From assembly GCF_005925345.1 (NCBI RefSeq), contig NZ_SSHJ01000012.1, positions 78,395 to 142,394 of the forward strand: a DNA stretch of 64,000 bases, read 5' to 3'. The DNA is from Pedobacter ureilyticus. GTDB taxonomy: Bacteria > Bacteroidota > Bacteroidia > Sphingobacteriales > Sphingobacteriaceae. Position 1 is the stretch's first letter; the number at the start of each line of letters is the position of its first letter. The translations under genes were made by a program, and so were the position numbers. Below, piece after piece: positions 23,752 through 33,242 of the stretch. The notes below the pieces were generated by a model, which had not been told where the DNA came from, searched no databases, and was given only the letters and a program-made list of their open reading frames with translations.

Positions 23752-26049
23752 ATGAAAAGGTTACAACTTTTAATAACTGCTTTTGGCGTATTGCTATCCT
23801 TAAATACGTTCGCTAATGCTCTGGTTAGCATTAAGGGAAAAGTGGTCGATGCCACCACACAAGCCCCTTTAGTTGGTGCAACATTATATATTTCTGATTT
23901 AAAAGCTAGCACCAGCACCAATAGTAATGGCGAATTTACTTTCAATAATGTTCCTGCTAAAGGCAAATTTTTGTTGGAAGTTCGTTATCTAGGTTACAAA
24001 ACATCCTCAAAACTCATTGATTTGGCCGTACCGCAAGACATCAGCTTTGCTTTAGCGCCATCGGTAATTGAAAGTGCCGAAGTGGTCATCACTGGAACTC
24101 CTTTTAGCTCCAACAATAAAACCAATAGTTTGGCGGTAGTATCTGTTAGCCGTGATCAATTGGCTCAATCAGCTGCCACCAACTTGGTAGATGCGATTGC
24201 CAAAGTTCCAGGTGTTTCTCAAGTGACTACTGGTGGTGCAATATCTAAACCCACCATAAGAGGTTTAGGCTACAACCGCGTGCTAACCATGGTTGATGGT
24301 GCGAGAGAGGAAGGCCAGCAATGGGGCGACGAACATGGGGTACAGGTAGATCAGTTTTCTGCTGCCCGCATCGAAGTCTTGAAAGGCCCAGCGAGTTTAC
24401 TCTACGGCTCTGATGCTTTGGGTGGTGTAATTAACATCATCGATGATTTAGTACCTGCCGAAGGCACTTACAACGGCAACTTTACCACCAATTACAATAC
24501 CAACGGTGGTTTAACGGGCTCTTCGTTAATGATGCAAGGTAATACCAATGGCTTTGTCTACCGTGGACGTGTTTCTTATAAAAATGCTTATGGCTTTGGC
24601 TACAAAGATCATGTAGTGCCAAATGCTGGCTTCAACGAAATCAATACCAGTGCCATGTTAGGCTTAAACAAAACTTGGGGTTATACCCATTTAAGTTTAT
24701 CTCGCTTCGCCACAAACATTGGCTTGGTAGAGGAAGGCCCAGATGCAGATGGAAACTATGCCGACGAAGATGGAAATATCATTAGCAATAGCGATGCTAA
24801 AAAAAGATCTTTAAATCTACCTTTCCAAAATATCAACCATTATCGTGCGGCCTTAAATAGCAACGTATTACTTGGCGGCGGTCAGTTAAAATCTACCTTT
24901 GCTTTTCAGCGCAACATTAGAAAAGAGTTCGAAGAAACTAAAGACGAGCCGGGCTTAAACCTAGGTTTAAACTCTTACACTTACGATGTGAAATACTCTT
25001 TCGCTAACAATGGAGTATGGGAGCCTACCATTGGCTTACAGGGCATGTACCAAACCAACAAAAACAGTGGCGAAGAATTCTTAGTTCCAGATTACAACAG
25101 CAATAACGTTGGTGCTTTTGCCTATTTGAAACGTAATTTCGAGAATGGAGCCATTAATGCTGGTGTACGCTACGATTACAAAAAAATAGACGGCAAAGAT
25201 TTGGTCAACGAAGATGGCGACCAAGTTTTTAATGCCTTCAACAACAAGTTTTCTAACGTTACTGGCTCAGTAGGTTTTGCATTTGATATCGCTAAAAACT
25301 TGAACCTAAAAGGAAACATAGGCTCTGGATTTAGAGCGCCAAACATTGCAGAGTTAGGCGCCAATGGTAAACACGAAGGCACGTTTAGGTACGAAATTGG
25401 TAACAGTAGCCTCAAACAGGAAACTAGCTTACAGTTCGACCTAGGGTTAACTTATCAAGCAGAGAATATCACTTTAGGCTTAAATGCTTACAGCAACAAA
25501 ATCTACAATTACATCTATTTAAGTAACCTAAATAGCGAAACCATAGACTATACTGGCGAAGAAGGAGATGTAGAAACCCTACCTGTGTATCGCTTCTTGC
25601 AAACGGATGCCAGTTTAATTGGTGGCGAGGCTTCGGTAGATTTTCACTTGGTAAAAGCGCTGCACTTTGAAAATACTTTCGCTTATGTAAAAGGAACCAA
25701 CAACGCAACCAATTCACCTTTGCCTTTTATTCCGGCGGCAAGTTTAAATAACGAAATCCGCTTTGAGCCTCAGATTAAAGGTTTAAACGATAGCTTCATT
25801 AAAGTGGGTTTAACCAATGTATTTAAGCAAGATAGAATTGATGCCTTTGAAACAGAAACTGATGGCTATACCTTGTTTGATGCCGGAATTGGCACTTCAT
25901 TTAAGACCAAAAAAGGTAAGTTCAATGTTTGGGTAACCGGACAAAACTTAACCAATAAACTTTATTATAATCATTTAAGCCGCTATAAATTGGCTAATAT
26001 TTACAACCCTGGCCGTAATGTAAGTTTTGGAATTAGTGTGCCGTTGTAA
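23752..26049 (+). CDS. TonB-dependent outer-membrane receptor
   Basis: ATG 23752 gives a signal peptide (MKRLQLLITAFGVLLSLNTF, cut near residue 24), better than the TTG at 23731. A carboxypeptidase-like domain follows (about 26-110, IKGKVVDATTQAPLVGATLY), then a plug (about 125-235, TNLVDAIAKVPGVSQVTTGG and RIEVLKGPASLLYGSDALGG) and a 22-strand type barrel to the C-terminus (GRNVSFGISVPL). At 765 residues it is in the size range of siderophore/metal-type receptors, not SusC. The upstream His/Cys-rich protein suggests a metal or metal-chelate cargo; this is inference. Confidence 0.9.
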   Translation: MKRLQLLITAFGVLLSLNTFANALVSIKGKVVDATTQAPLVGATLYISDLKASTSTNSNGEFTFNNVPAKGKFLLEVRYLGYKTSSKLIDLAVPQDISFALAPSVIESAEVVITGTPFSSNNKTNSLAVVSVSRDQLAQSAATNLVDAIAKVPGVSQVTTGGAISKPTIRGLGYNRVLTMVDGAREEGQQWGDEHGVQVDQFSAARIEVLKGPASLLYGSDALGGVINIIDDLVPAEGTYNGNFTTNYNTNGGLTGSSLMMQGNTNGFVYRGRVSYKNAYGFGYKDHVVPNAGFNEINTSAMLGLNKTWGYTHLSLSRFATNIGLVEEGPDADGNYADEDGNIISNSDAKKRSLNLPFQNINHYRAALNSNVLLGGGQLKSTFAFQRNIRKEFEETKDEPGLNLGLNSYTYDVKYSFANNGVWEPTIGLQGMYQTNKNSGEEFLVPDYNSNNVGAFAYLKRNFENGAINAGVRYDYKKIDGKDLVNEDGDQVFNAFNNKFSNVTGSVGFAFDIAKNLNLKGNIGSGFRAPNIAELGANGKHEGTFRYEIGNSSLKQETSLQFDLGLTYQAENITLGLNAYSNKIYNYIYLSNLNSETIDYTGEEGDVETLPVYRFLQTDASLIGGEASVDFHLVKALHFENTFAYVKGTNNATNSPLPFIPAASLNNEIRFEPQIKGLNDSFIKVGLTNVFKQDRIDAFETETDGYTLFDAGIGTSFKTKKGKFNVWVTGQNLTNKLYYNHLSRYKLANIYNPGRNVSFGISVPL

Positions 26050-26072
26050 GCTAAACCGACTTTCATATCTAC

Positions 26073-26105
26073 AGACTTACGAAGTTTTAGAAACTTCGTA
26101 AGTCT
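26073..26105. terminator. Perfect 15-bp hairpin between convergent TonB receptor and hutH genes
   Basis: AGACTTACGAAGTTT and AAACTTCGTAAGTCT are perfect complements across a TAG loop. The stem ends one base before the hutH stop codon. Weak A/T tails on both sides fit a bidirectional terminator, although the same sequence may be a dispersed palindrome. Confidence 0.7.
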
Positions 26106-27608
26106 TCAAAAACAATCATTTGTCAAGCCTCTTAAGTGGATAAACCGAACCGCAGCATTAATATCCTTCGCCAATAACCTATCCGCCTCGTTAAAACTAA
26201 CTACTGCTCTAAAATCGCTCAACAGTTTTTCGATTTTTGGAGATGATTTTAAAGGCCTTCTCAACTCCAAAGCTTGGGTTGCTGTAATTAACTCAATGGC
26301 TAAAATGCGCTCCACATTTTCTGCTACACGCAAACATTTAGTGGCTGCGTTGGCACCCATACTTACATGATCTTCCTGCCCGTTGCTACTTACAATGCTA
26401 TCAATCGATGCTGGCGTACACAATTGCTTATTTTCACTGGCAATAGAAGCCGCAGTGTATTGCGTAATCATTAAACCCGAGTTTAAACCTGCGTTCTTTA
26501 CCAAAAATGGTGGTAAACCTCTCGTTCCCGAGATCAACTGGAAAGTTCTTCTTTCAGAAATAGAACCAATTTCGGCCAATGCCATACACAGAAAATCCAA
26601 GGTTAAGGCCAATGGTTGGCCATGGAAATTACCAGCAGAAATGATTAAATCCTCTTCAGGAAAAACGTTTGGATTATCTGTTACCGAATTAATCTCTGTC
26701 TCAAAAACCGATTGTATGTATAACACACTATCCTTACTGGCACCATGAACTTGTGGCACACAACGAAAAGAGTAAGGGTCTTGTGTTTGTTTGCCTGCTT
26801 GCACAATCAACTCGCTTCCCTCTAACCAGTTTTTAATATTTTCTGCGGTTTGCAGCTGCCCTTTATGTGGACGAATGATGTGGCTTTGTGGCAAAAAAGG
26901 ATCAATTCTGCAATCAAAAGCATCAATGGCGGTAGCTGCAATCCCATCGGCCCATGCCAATAAATGCTGAGCTTTTAACAAGCAATACACACCATAAGCA
27001 CTCATAAACTGTGTGCCATTAATAAGCGCCAAACCTTCCTTGCTTTGTAAAGTTAAAGCCTGCCAACCCAGTTGCTGGTACAATTCTGCAGTGCAGATTT
27101 TTTGGTCTTTATACCAAACTTCTCCCTCCCCAATTAATGGAAGTGCCAAATGCGCTAATGGAGCCAAATCTCCCGAAGCACCTAATGAGCCTTGCGTATA
27201 AACCACAGGTAAAATGTTATGATTGTAGAAATCTACCAGCCGTTGTACCGTAGTTAAGGCAATTGCCGAATGTCCATAACTTAAGGATTGAATTTTGAGC
27301 AACAGCATCAATTTGACAATAGGCTTCGGCACTTCTTGTCCGGTGCCGCAAGCATGAGACAAGAGTAAATTATGCTGTAGTTGGGTAAGTTGATCTGCCG
27401 CTATCTTTACATGTTGCAAGTAACCAAAACCTGTGTTAATGCCATAAATCGGATCTTCGGTTTTGCTCATTTTATCATCCAAATAAGCTCTGCATTTAGC
27501 AATTTTTTCTTCGGCAATAGCCGATAAAGCAATATTTTGCGACGATTGAATAATTTCTTGAATAGCGGAAATCGTTAGCCTATCAACGCCTATTTCGTAC
27601 ACGGTCAT
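26106..27608 (-). CDS. hutH: Histidine ammonia-lyase
   Basis: This 500-residue protein is histidine ammonia-lyase (EC 4.3.1.3), converting histidine to urocanate and ammonia. The MIO cofactor forms from Ala144-Ser145-Gly146 in GSLGASGDLAPLAHLAL. Tyr55 in IYGINTGFG and the segment SAGNFHGQPLALTLDFLCMA are also in place. A TACTTTTG minus-7 box lies at 27629-27636, giving a leader of about 15 bases. The product feeds hutU 3 kb away. Tyrosine ammonia-lyase is possible for this superfamily, but the pairing with hutU favours histidine. Confidence 0.92.
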   Translation of the reverse strand: MTVYEIGVDRLTISAIQEIIQSSQNIALSAIAEEKIAKCRAYLDDKMSKTEDPIYGINTGFGYLQHVKIAADQLTQLQHNLLLSHACGTGQEVPKPIVKLMLLLKIQSLSYGHSAIALTTVQRLVDFYNHNILPVVYTQGSLGASGDLAPLAHLALPLIGEGEVWYKDQKICTAELYQQLGWQALTLQSKEGLALINGTQFMSAYGVYCLLKAQHLLAWADGIAATAIDAFDCRIDPFLPQSHIIRPHKGQLQTAENIKNWLEGSELIVQAGKQTQDPYSFRCVPQVHGASKDSVLYIQSVFETEINSVTDNPNVFPEEDLIISAGNFHGQPLALTLDFLCMALAEIGSISERRTFQLISGTRGLPPFLVKNAGLNSGLMITQYTAASIASENKQLCTPASIDSIVSSNGQEDHVSMGANAATKCLRVAENVERILAIELITATQALELRRPLKSSPKIEKLLSDFRAVVSFNEADRLLAKDINAAVRFIHLRGLTNDCF

Positions 27609-27698
27609 ATCAAATCCATTTGGTCGCTCAAAAGTATAAATAATGATAAATTTAAACTAATTTGTTGCCCTTGCGTTTATATAATTATTTGATTTCTC

Positions 27699-28682
27699 AT
27701 GAAAAAACTATTGCTATTTGCCCTCGCTTTCGTCTACAACATCAACCTTTTCGCACAAAAAACGGATACTTTATCCATTACGTTAGAACAAGTGCAATAC
27801 GCTTATCCAATCAAGTATTTCAAAATACAAATAGAAGGGCAGGATTTACGTATGGCCTACATGGACGTGCAACCAAGTGCAGAAGCCAATGGACGTACCG
27901 TAACGCTGTTTCATGGCAAAAACTTTGGTGGTTACTACTGGACAAATGTGATCAAGGTGCTAAGCGCAAATGGTTATCGAGTAATTATTCCAGACCAAAT
28001 TGGTTTTGGCAAATCTTCCAAAGCGTTTATCCACTACAGTTTTCACCAAATGGCGAAGTGGAACAGCCAACTATTGGATAGTTTGAAAATTAACAAATCT
28101 ATCATCTTGGGGCATTCTATGGGTGGGATGCTCGCTACTCGTTTTGCTTTGCTATTTCCGGAAAAAACAGAGAAACTGGTGCTTGAAAACCCTATTGGAT
28201 TGGAAGACTACCGAGCTTTTGTGCCTTATGTAAATACGCAACAGCAATATCAAACAGAATTAAAAACTACGGCAGCAAGCGTAAAAAAATATTATCAGAA
28301 TTCTTATTTTACCGAGTGGAGACCTGATTACGATGAATTGGTGCGCATTGCTGGTGGCGTAACTTTTAGCGCCGATTACCCGCGTTGGGCTAAAGTGGCT
28401 GCATTAACTTTTACCATGATTTACGAGCAGCCCGTTGTGCATGAATTTGCAAACCTGAAAGTACCTGCCTTGTTGCTTATTGGTAAAGAAGATAAAACCA
28501 TTGTAGGCAAAGGATTGCTGAGCACCGAAGATCAGAAGAAATACGGGCAATATAAACTTTTGGGCAAGGCAACTGCGGCAAAAATACCAAGTGCCAAGCT
28601 AGTAGAATTTGACAACGTTGGACACATTCCGCATTTGGAAAAACCCGAGGAATTTATGAAAGCATTGATCGGAAATTTATAA
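27699..28682 (+). CDS. Exported alpha/beta hydrolase
   Basis: After a signal peptide (1-19, ending NINLFAQ), the 327-residue protein has a standard alpha/beta hydrolase fold. The oxyanion segment is LFHGKNFGGYYW, the nucleophile is Ser140 in LGHSMGGMLATRFAL, the acid is probably in LLIGKEDKTI (about 263-272), and the base is His in DNVGHIPHLEKPEEFM near residue 309. A lid region lies around 170-235. Substrate is unknown; esterase or lipase activity in the periplasm is likely. It stands alone between hutH (divergent) and the rfb operon (convergent). Confidence 0.85.
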   Translation: MKKLLLFALAFVYNINLFAQKTDTLSITLEQVQYAYPIKYFKIQIEGQDLRMAYMDVQPSAEANGRTVTLFHGKNFGGYYWTNVIKVLSANGYRVIIPDQIGFGKSSKAFIHYSFHQMAKWNSQLLDSLKINKSIILGHSMGGMLATRFALLFPEKTEKLVLENPIGLEDYRAFVPYVNTQQQYQTELKTTAASVKKYYQNSYFTEWRPDYDELVRIAGGVTFSADYPRWAKVAALTFTMIYEQPVVHEFANLKVPALLLIGKEDKTIVGKGLLSTEDQKKYGQYKLLGKATAAKIPSAKLVEFDNVGHIPHLEKPEEFMKALIGNL

Positions 28683-28693
28683 CTACATAAAAA

Positions 28694-28755
28694 AGCTATC
28701 GTTTCGATGAAACAGATCCATTTACAAATCTAATTTCAAACCCGAAACGACAGCT
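28694..28755 (-). terminator. Long-loop terminator of the rfb operon
   Basis: On the minus strand AGCTGTCGTTTCG (28755-28743) pairs with CGAAACGATAGCT (28706-28694) over 13 pairs, one a wobble, with an additional internal GAAA..TTTC pairing, then TTTTTTATG follows. It ends the rfbB-rfbD-rfbA transcript. Confidence 0.65.
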
Positions 28756-28781
28756 ATAAGCAGTTGAAGATATTAAATCAG

Positions 28782-29642
28782 CTACTTAACAATCTTTAAA
28801 AGGTATTCGCCATAGCCGCTCTTTACCAATGGCTTGGCAATTTCTCTTAACTGATCAGCAGTGATGTATCCCATACGGTAAGCTATCTCTTCAATACAGC
28901 CAATTTTTAGCCCTTGTCTTTCTTCTATAATTTGAACAAATTGGCCAGCTTGCATTAACGAAGCAAACGTTCCTGTATCTAACCAAGCTGTACCTCTACT
29001 TAAAACGCCTACTTTAAGCCTTCCACTTTCTAGGTAAACCTTATTTACATCGGTAATTTCGTACTCGCCACGCTGAGATGGCTTAATATTTTTGGCAATT
29101 TCTACTACATCATTATCATAAAAATATAAACCTGGCACGGCGTAGTCTGATTTTGGTTGTGCAGGCTTCTCTTCAATAGATATGGCCTTGTTATCTTTAT
29201 CGAATTCTACCACACCATATCTTTCTGGATCTGATACTTGGTAAGCAAACACTACTCCGCCATCGGGATTAGCGCTATTTTGCAATAATTTGGCCATTCC
29301 ATCCCCATGAAAAATATTATCGCCCAACACCAAGGCCACCTTATCCTCACCAATAAATTCCTCGCCTATTACAAAAGCCTGTGCCAAGCCATTTGGCTCG
29401 GGTTGCACTGCATAACTAAACTTACAACCTAGTGTACTTCCATCGCCCAAGAGCTTTTCGAAATTTGGTAAATCATGTGGCGTAGAAATGATCAAGATTT
29501 CATTGATACCGGCCAACATTAAAGTAGATAACGGATAATAAATCATCGGTTTATCGTAAACCGGCATCATCTGCTTACTACAGGCCAAAGTTAATGGATG
29601 TAACCTTGTGCCGCTTCCGCCAGCTAATATTATTCCTTTCAT
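28782..29642 (-). CDS. rfbA: Glucose-1-phosphate thymidylyltransferase
   Basis: This 286-residue enzyme (EC 2.7.7.24) makes dTDP-glucose from dTTP and glucose-1-phosphate. The nucleotidyltransferase signature [11 protein letters not shown] is at residues 8-18, followed by [20 protein letters not shown], and [11 protein letters not shown] holds the magnesium-binding Asp. It is the last gene of the rfbB-rfbD-rfbA run, 27 bp after rfbD. Confidence 0.95.
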   Translation of the reverse strand: MKGIILAGGSGTRLHPLTLACSKQMMPVYDKPMIYYPLSTLMLAGINEILIISTPHDLPNFEKLLGDGSTLGCKFSYAVQPEPNGLAQAFVIGEEFIGEDKVALVLGDNIFHGDGMAKLLQNSANPDGGVVFAYQVSDPERYGVVEFDKDNKAISIEEKPAQPKSDYAVPGLYFYDNDVVEIAKNIKPSQRGEYEITDVNKVYLESGRLKVGVLSRGTAWLDTGTFASLMQAGQFVQIIEERQGLKIGCIEEIAYRMGYITADQLREIAKPLVKSGYGEYLLKIVK

Positions 29643-29669
29643 AATTGAATTGGATTTTTTGTTGTTTGG

Positions 29670-30536
29670 TTATTGGTTGTTTAGTCGAAGTTGCTCAATA
29701 CATTCCTTTAAGCTGTCCATCCAATAGGGTACGCTTATGCTGTAATCTTTTTTAATTTTTGTTTTATCCATTACCGAAAAATGTGGGCGTTTTGCCCTAG
29801 TTGGATAAGCACTCGTAGGAATTGGATTTACCCTAACCTGCGTACCGCTAAAATCAAAAATGGCTTTGGCAAAATCGAACCAAGAAGTTACGCCTTCGTT
29901 ACTGAAATGATACAGCCCATATTTTTTTTCTGGATTTTGGATGATATCGAAAATGGTATTGGCCAAATCTATAGCGTAGGTTGGCGTACCTACTTGATCT
30001 GCAATGATGTTTAATTCATCACGCTCAGCGCCCAATTTCAGCATGGTTTTCACGAAGTTGTTGGCAAACTCAGAATACAACCAACTGGTACGAAGAATGA
30101 TATGCTGATCTAGTTCTTCGGCGATAGCCAATTCGCCATCCAACTTTGTTGCCCCATACACACTAATTGGCTTCGTTACATCTTCTTCAATTAACAACTT
30201 AATTTCATTTCCTTCGAAAACAAAATCTGTAGAAATATGAATTAAGGTAGCTTGGTGTTGCTTGCATAATTGTGCTAAATTACTAGCTCCAGTTTCGTTT
30301 ACCGCTTTCGCCAAATCGGCTTCGTCTTCTGCTTTATCTACTGCGGTATAAGCCGCACAATTGATTACGTAATTAGGTTGTTCTTGATGAAACAGCACCG
30401 AAAGGTCTGCTACATTTAAAATATTTGCCGCTCCTTCTTCTGGAAACACAACTGCTGTAATGCTTCGCTTAGCTACAATTTTTTTAATGCATTGACCCAA
30501 TTGGCCGCCAGCACCTATTACTAGTACTTTAGCCAT
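29670..30536 (-). CDS. rfbD: dTDP-4-dehydrorhamnose reductase
   Basis: This 288-residue short-chain dehydrogenase (EC 1.1.1.133) has the N-terminal NAD(P)-binding GAGGQLGQCIKK (about 8-19) and the catalytic YGATKLDGE (Tyr/Lys pair near residue 128-132). It reduces dTDP-4-dehydrorhamnose to dTDP-rhamnose. Its ATG begins immediately after the rfbB stop with no spacing. The epimerase rfbC, needed between rfbB and rfbD, is absent here and must lie elsewhere if rhamnose is made. Confidence 0.92.
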   Translation of the reverse strand: MAKVLVIGAGGQLGQCIKKIVAKRSITAVVFPEEGAANILNVADLSVLFHQEQPNYVINCAAYTAVDKAEDEADLAKAVNETGASNLAQLCKQHQATLIHISTDFVFEGNEIKLLIEEDVTKPISVYGATKLDGELAIAEELDQHIILRTSWLYSEFANNFVKTMLKLGAERDELNIIADQVGTPTYAIDLANTIFDIIQNPEKKYGLYHFSNEGVTSWFDFAKAIFDFSGTQVRVNPIPTSAYPTRAKRPHFSVMDKTKIKKDYSISVPYWMDSLKECIEQLRLNNQ

Positions 30537-31589
30537 CTAATTATGATTGTATTGTTTTTCGTAGTACGATTGGTAATTACCCGATGTTACATTACTTAAC
30601 CACTCTTCGTTAGCTAAATACCATTCTACCGTTTTCTCCAAACCTTCCTCAAATTGTAAGCTTGGTACCCAGTTTAGTTTCTCTTGCAACTTAGTAGAGT
30701 CGATGGCATAGCGCAAATCGTGGCCAGCTCTATCGGTAACAAAAGTAATCAGCTTTGCAGATTCGCCTGCTTCTCGACCTAATTTTTGGTCCATGATCTT
30801 ACACAACAAGTGAATCAAATCAATATTCTTCCACTCGTTATGCCCGCCAATGTTATAAGTTTCGCCAGTTTTAGCTTCGTGAAAAATTACATCAATTGCT
30901 CTAGCATGATCTTCTACCCAAAGCCAATCTCTCACATTTTCGCCTTTACCATAAACAGGCACAGGCTTATTATTTTTAATGTTATTGATCGCCAAAGGAA
31001 TTAACTTTTCTGGGAAATGGTGCGATCCATAATTGTTAGAGCAATTTGAAATTACGCAATCTAAACCATAAGTATCATGATAAGCCCTTACAAAATGATC
31101 AGAACTTGCTTTCGAAGCCGAGTATGGACTATGCGGATCGTAAGCTGTAGTTTCGGTAAACATTCCCTCTTCTCCCAAGGCACCATAAACTTCATCTGTA
31201 CTTACATGGTAAAATCTCCTTTTATCGTAATCGCCTTTCCAGTATTCTCTGGCTGCGTTTAAAAGATTTACGGTACCAATCACGTTAGTCATTACAAATG
31301 CAGTTGGATCCGTAATGGAACGGTCTACATGGCTCTCTGCTGCCAAGTGGATCACTGCATCGAAATTTTCTTCTTTAAACAACTCATTGATTGCGGTAGC
31401 ATCAGTAATGTCTATTTTAACAAAGCGATAATTTGGCTTGTCTTCAACATCCTTTAAATTAGCTAGATTGCCTGCGTAAGTTAATTTATCAAGGTTTATA
31501 ACTTGATAATTTGGGTAGTTATTTACAAACCTACGTACTACATGCGAACCAATAAAACCCGCACCTCCTGTTATTAATATTTTCTTCAA
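30537..31589 (-). CDS. rfbB: dTDP-glucose 4,6-dehydratase, TTG start
   Basis: This 350-residue NAD-dependent enzyme (EC 4.2.1.46) has ITGGAGFIGSHVVRRF at the N-terminus, the active-site STDEVYGALGEEG, and YSASKASSDHFVRAYH with the catalytic Tyr and Lys. It makes dTDP-4-keto-6-deoxyglucose. The only start that fits the conserved MKKILITGG beginning is TTG (31589-31587); upstream in-frame codons offer no ATG before a stop. A TATTTTTG minus-7 box is at 31613-31620. Confidence 0.95.
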   Translation of the reverse strand: MKKILITGGAGFIGSHVVRRFVNNYPNYQVINLDKLTYAGNLANLKDVEDKPNYRFVKIDITDATAINELFKEENFDAVIHLAAESHVDRSITDPTAFVMTNVIGTVNLLNAAREYWKGDYDKRRFYHVSTDEVYGALGEEGMFTETTAYDPHSPYSASKASSDHFVRAYHDTYGLDCVISNCSNNYGSHHFPEKLIPLAINNIKNNKPVPVYGKGENVRDWLWVEDHARAIDVIFHEAKTGETYNIGGHNEWKNIDLIHLLCKIMDQKLGREAGESAKLITFVTDRAGHDLRYAIDSTKLQEKLNWVPSLQFEEGLEKTVEWYLANEEWLSNVTSGNYQSYYEKQYNHN

Positions 31590-31659
31590 AGCGATATTTA
31601 TGTTGTTGGTTGCAAAAATATAAGAAACTATCTATTAAATAGATGCTTTTGATTATTTA

Positions 31660-32226
31660 TTAAGAATTTGAAGCAATATTGTCTTCGAGCTCAGTGTACC
31701 AGTCGGCACCATACTTTCTAATCAAGGGATCTTTTAAGAATTTGTAAACAGGCACTTTCAGTTCTCGGCCAAAAGAACAAGCGTCTTTACAGATATGCCA
31801 CCTGTCATAATTTAGCACTTCAAATTCAGGGTATTTCGTAATTCGGATAGGATATAAATGGCAAGAAATGGGCTTTTTCCAATCTACAATTCCTTGCTCA
31901 TAAGCTTTTTCTATAGCGCATTTGGTAATGCCATTTTCGAAGGTTACATAAGCGCATTCCTTATGCCCATCCACACATGGAGTAGTTAAATCGCCATCCA
32001 AATCTAAAACAGATGTACCATATTCTTCAATTGCGGCAATCCCTTTGGGTGCCAGCAAATGTTTAATTTTTGGGTAAATTTCCTCTAAAATTGCTTTTTC
32101 CGACTGCTCTAAGGGCGCACCTGCATCTCCTTCTACACAACAAATTCCTTTACACTTGCTTAAATTACATACAAAATCTTCGTTAATCAGATCTTCATGC
32201 AATAAGGTACTTTGAACTTCTATCAT
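31660..32226 (-). CDS. DUF3109 family cysteine-rich protein
   Basis: The 188 residues contain a cysteine pattern of the YkgJ/DUF3109 type: CNLSKCKGICCVEGDAGAPL (about 20-39), later CVDGHKECAYV, CAIEKAYEQG, SCHLYPIRI and CKDACSFG. These probably bind an iron-sulfur cluster or zinc. Cellular role is not established. The protein is cytoplasmic, and the gene is 135 bp downstream of the DUF3108 gene on the same strand, separated by repeat-like AT-rich DNA. Confidence 0.85.
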   Translation of the reverse strand: MIEVQSTLLHEDLINEDFVCNLSKCKGICCVEGDAGAPLEQSEKAILEEIYPKIKHLLAPKGIAAIEEYGTSVLDLDGDLTTPCVDGHKECAYVTFENGITKCAIEKAYEQGIVDWKKPISCHLYPIRITKYPEFEVLNYDRWHICKDACSFGRELKVPVYKFLKDPLIRKYGADWYTELEDNIASNS

Positions 32227-32228
32227 TT

Positions 32229-32365
32229 TATGGTTAATTGTTTAAAACTGTGTAATTGGTTAACTGTTACTTCATTCAAAATCATCAGCGAAAAGTTCTG
32301 CTTAGCCATTTTGCACTACAGCTAAGCGATTAAAACAATTAACCGATTAACCAAATCAACAATTA
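32229..32365. repeat. Degenerate GTTAACCGATTAAAC-type spacer repeats
   Basis: The spacer between the DUF3109 and DUF3108 genes holds several variants of TGGTTAA, ATTGGTTAACTG and ACCGATTAACC, related to those near 2367-2398 and 2970-3010. No gene or RNA is seen in it. Confidence 0.5.
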
Positions 32366-33136
32366 ACCCTTTCCTATCGGGTACTTTAGGCCATCGGCCG
32401 ATTTTATTTCTAACGTTACCGAACCTACCAAAATTTCCACCTGTGCTTTTACCGGAACTCGATTACCATCATCAGTAATCCAAAGGTACAACTTACTATC
32501 CTTTTTAAAAATTCGTCCGGGCTTAATAGATGGACTAAATTTTAGACAACTGATATTTCCCAACTTCGTTTTAATAGTTTCTTTACCTACATATTGGATC
32601 TCCAAAGCCGAAATTTCGTCGCTTAAAAAGTAATTCAACTTAAAAGTATCGTTTACTTTAATTTTTGACATATCTAAACTACGGGCAAAATAATAGGCAG
32701 AAACCAAATCAAAAGTTTGTGTGGTAGGTGCAGCAAATGTGCCTTTATTGGCTATTACCTTTTTACCATCTTGGTAAAACCTGGCTTTATCTTGCCTGCG
32801 ATATTTGGCTTCTCTTACATCTTCTTGATAAAAATAAGGGGTTAATTCTGTCTTATCGATATACGAATCGTAGTGATCTCTAATTTTATAAAACACATCG
32901 AAGGTACCAGATGTACGAGCATCTACCACTAATTTATAGGTTGGCTTGCCATCAAATTTCATATCAGAAGATTCTACTTTTATGGTAGCTTCTGCCGCAG
33001 TAATAAAACCGTATTTTAATTTGTAGCTTAAAACTTCTCCTTCTTTAAATGCAGCTTCTTTCTTTACTGGAAGTTCTTGGGCAAACACAAAACTAGCTAT
33101 TGCGACCAAGGCTAATATCAACGACAATTTTCTCAT
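32363..33136 (-). CDS. DUF3108 domain-containing exported protein
   Basis: A signal peptide (1-19, ending SFVFAQ) precedes a DUF3108 domain over most of the 257 residues. Typical strands are GEVLSYKLKYGFITAAEATI (about 33-52), the AYYFARSLDMSKIKVNDTF segment and LYLWITDDGNRVPVKAQVEI. The domain is beta-rich and predicted periplasmic, with no assigned reaction. The gene is between the DUF2480 and DUF3109 genes on the same strand. Confidence 0.8.
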   Translation of the reverse strand: MRKLSLILALVAIASFVFAQELPVKKEAAFKEGEVLSYKLKYGFITAAEATIKVESSDMKFDGKPTYKLVVDARTSGTFDVFYKIRDHYDSYIDKTELTPYFYQEDVREAKYRRQDKARFYQDGKKVIANKGTFAAPTTQTFDLVSAYYFARSLDMSKIKVNDTFKLNYFLSDEISALEIQYVGKETIKTKLGNISCLKFSPSIKPGRIFKKDSKLYLWITDDGNRVPVKAQVEILVGSVTLEIKSADGLKYPIGKG

Positions 33137-33242
33137 ACAGTTATTAAAACAAAAAGTAATCCAAACTTTTGTATGCAGGTTTAGTTGTTTAAATCACTCG
33201 AAGTTAAATATACATCTATCTCAATCAACGCCGTTATCTTCA

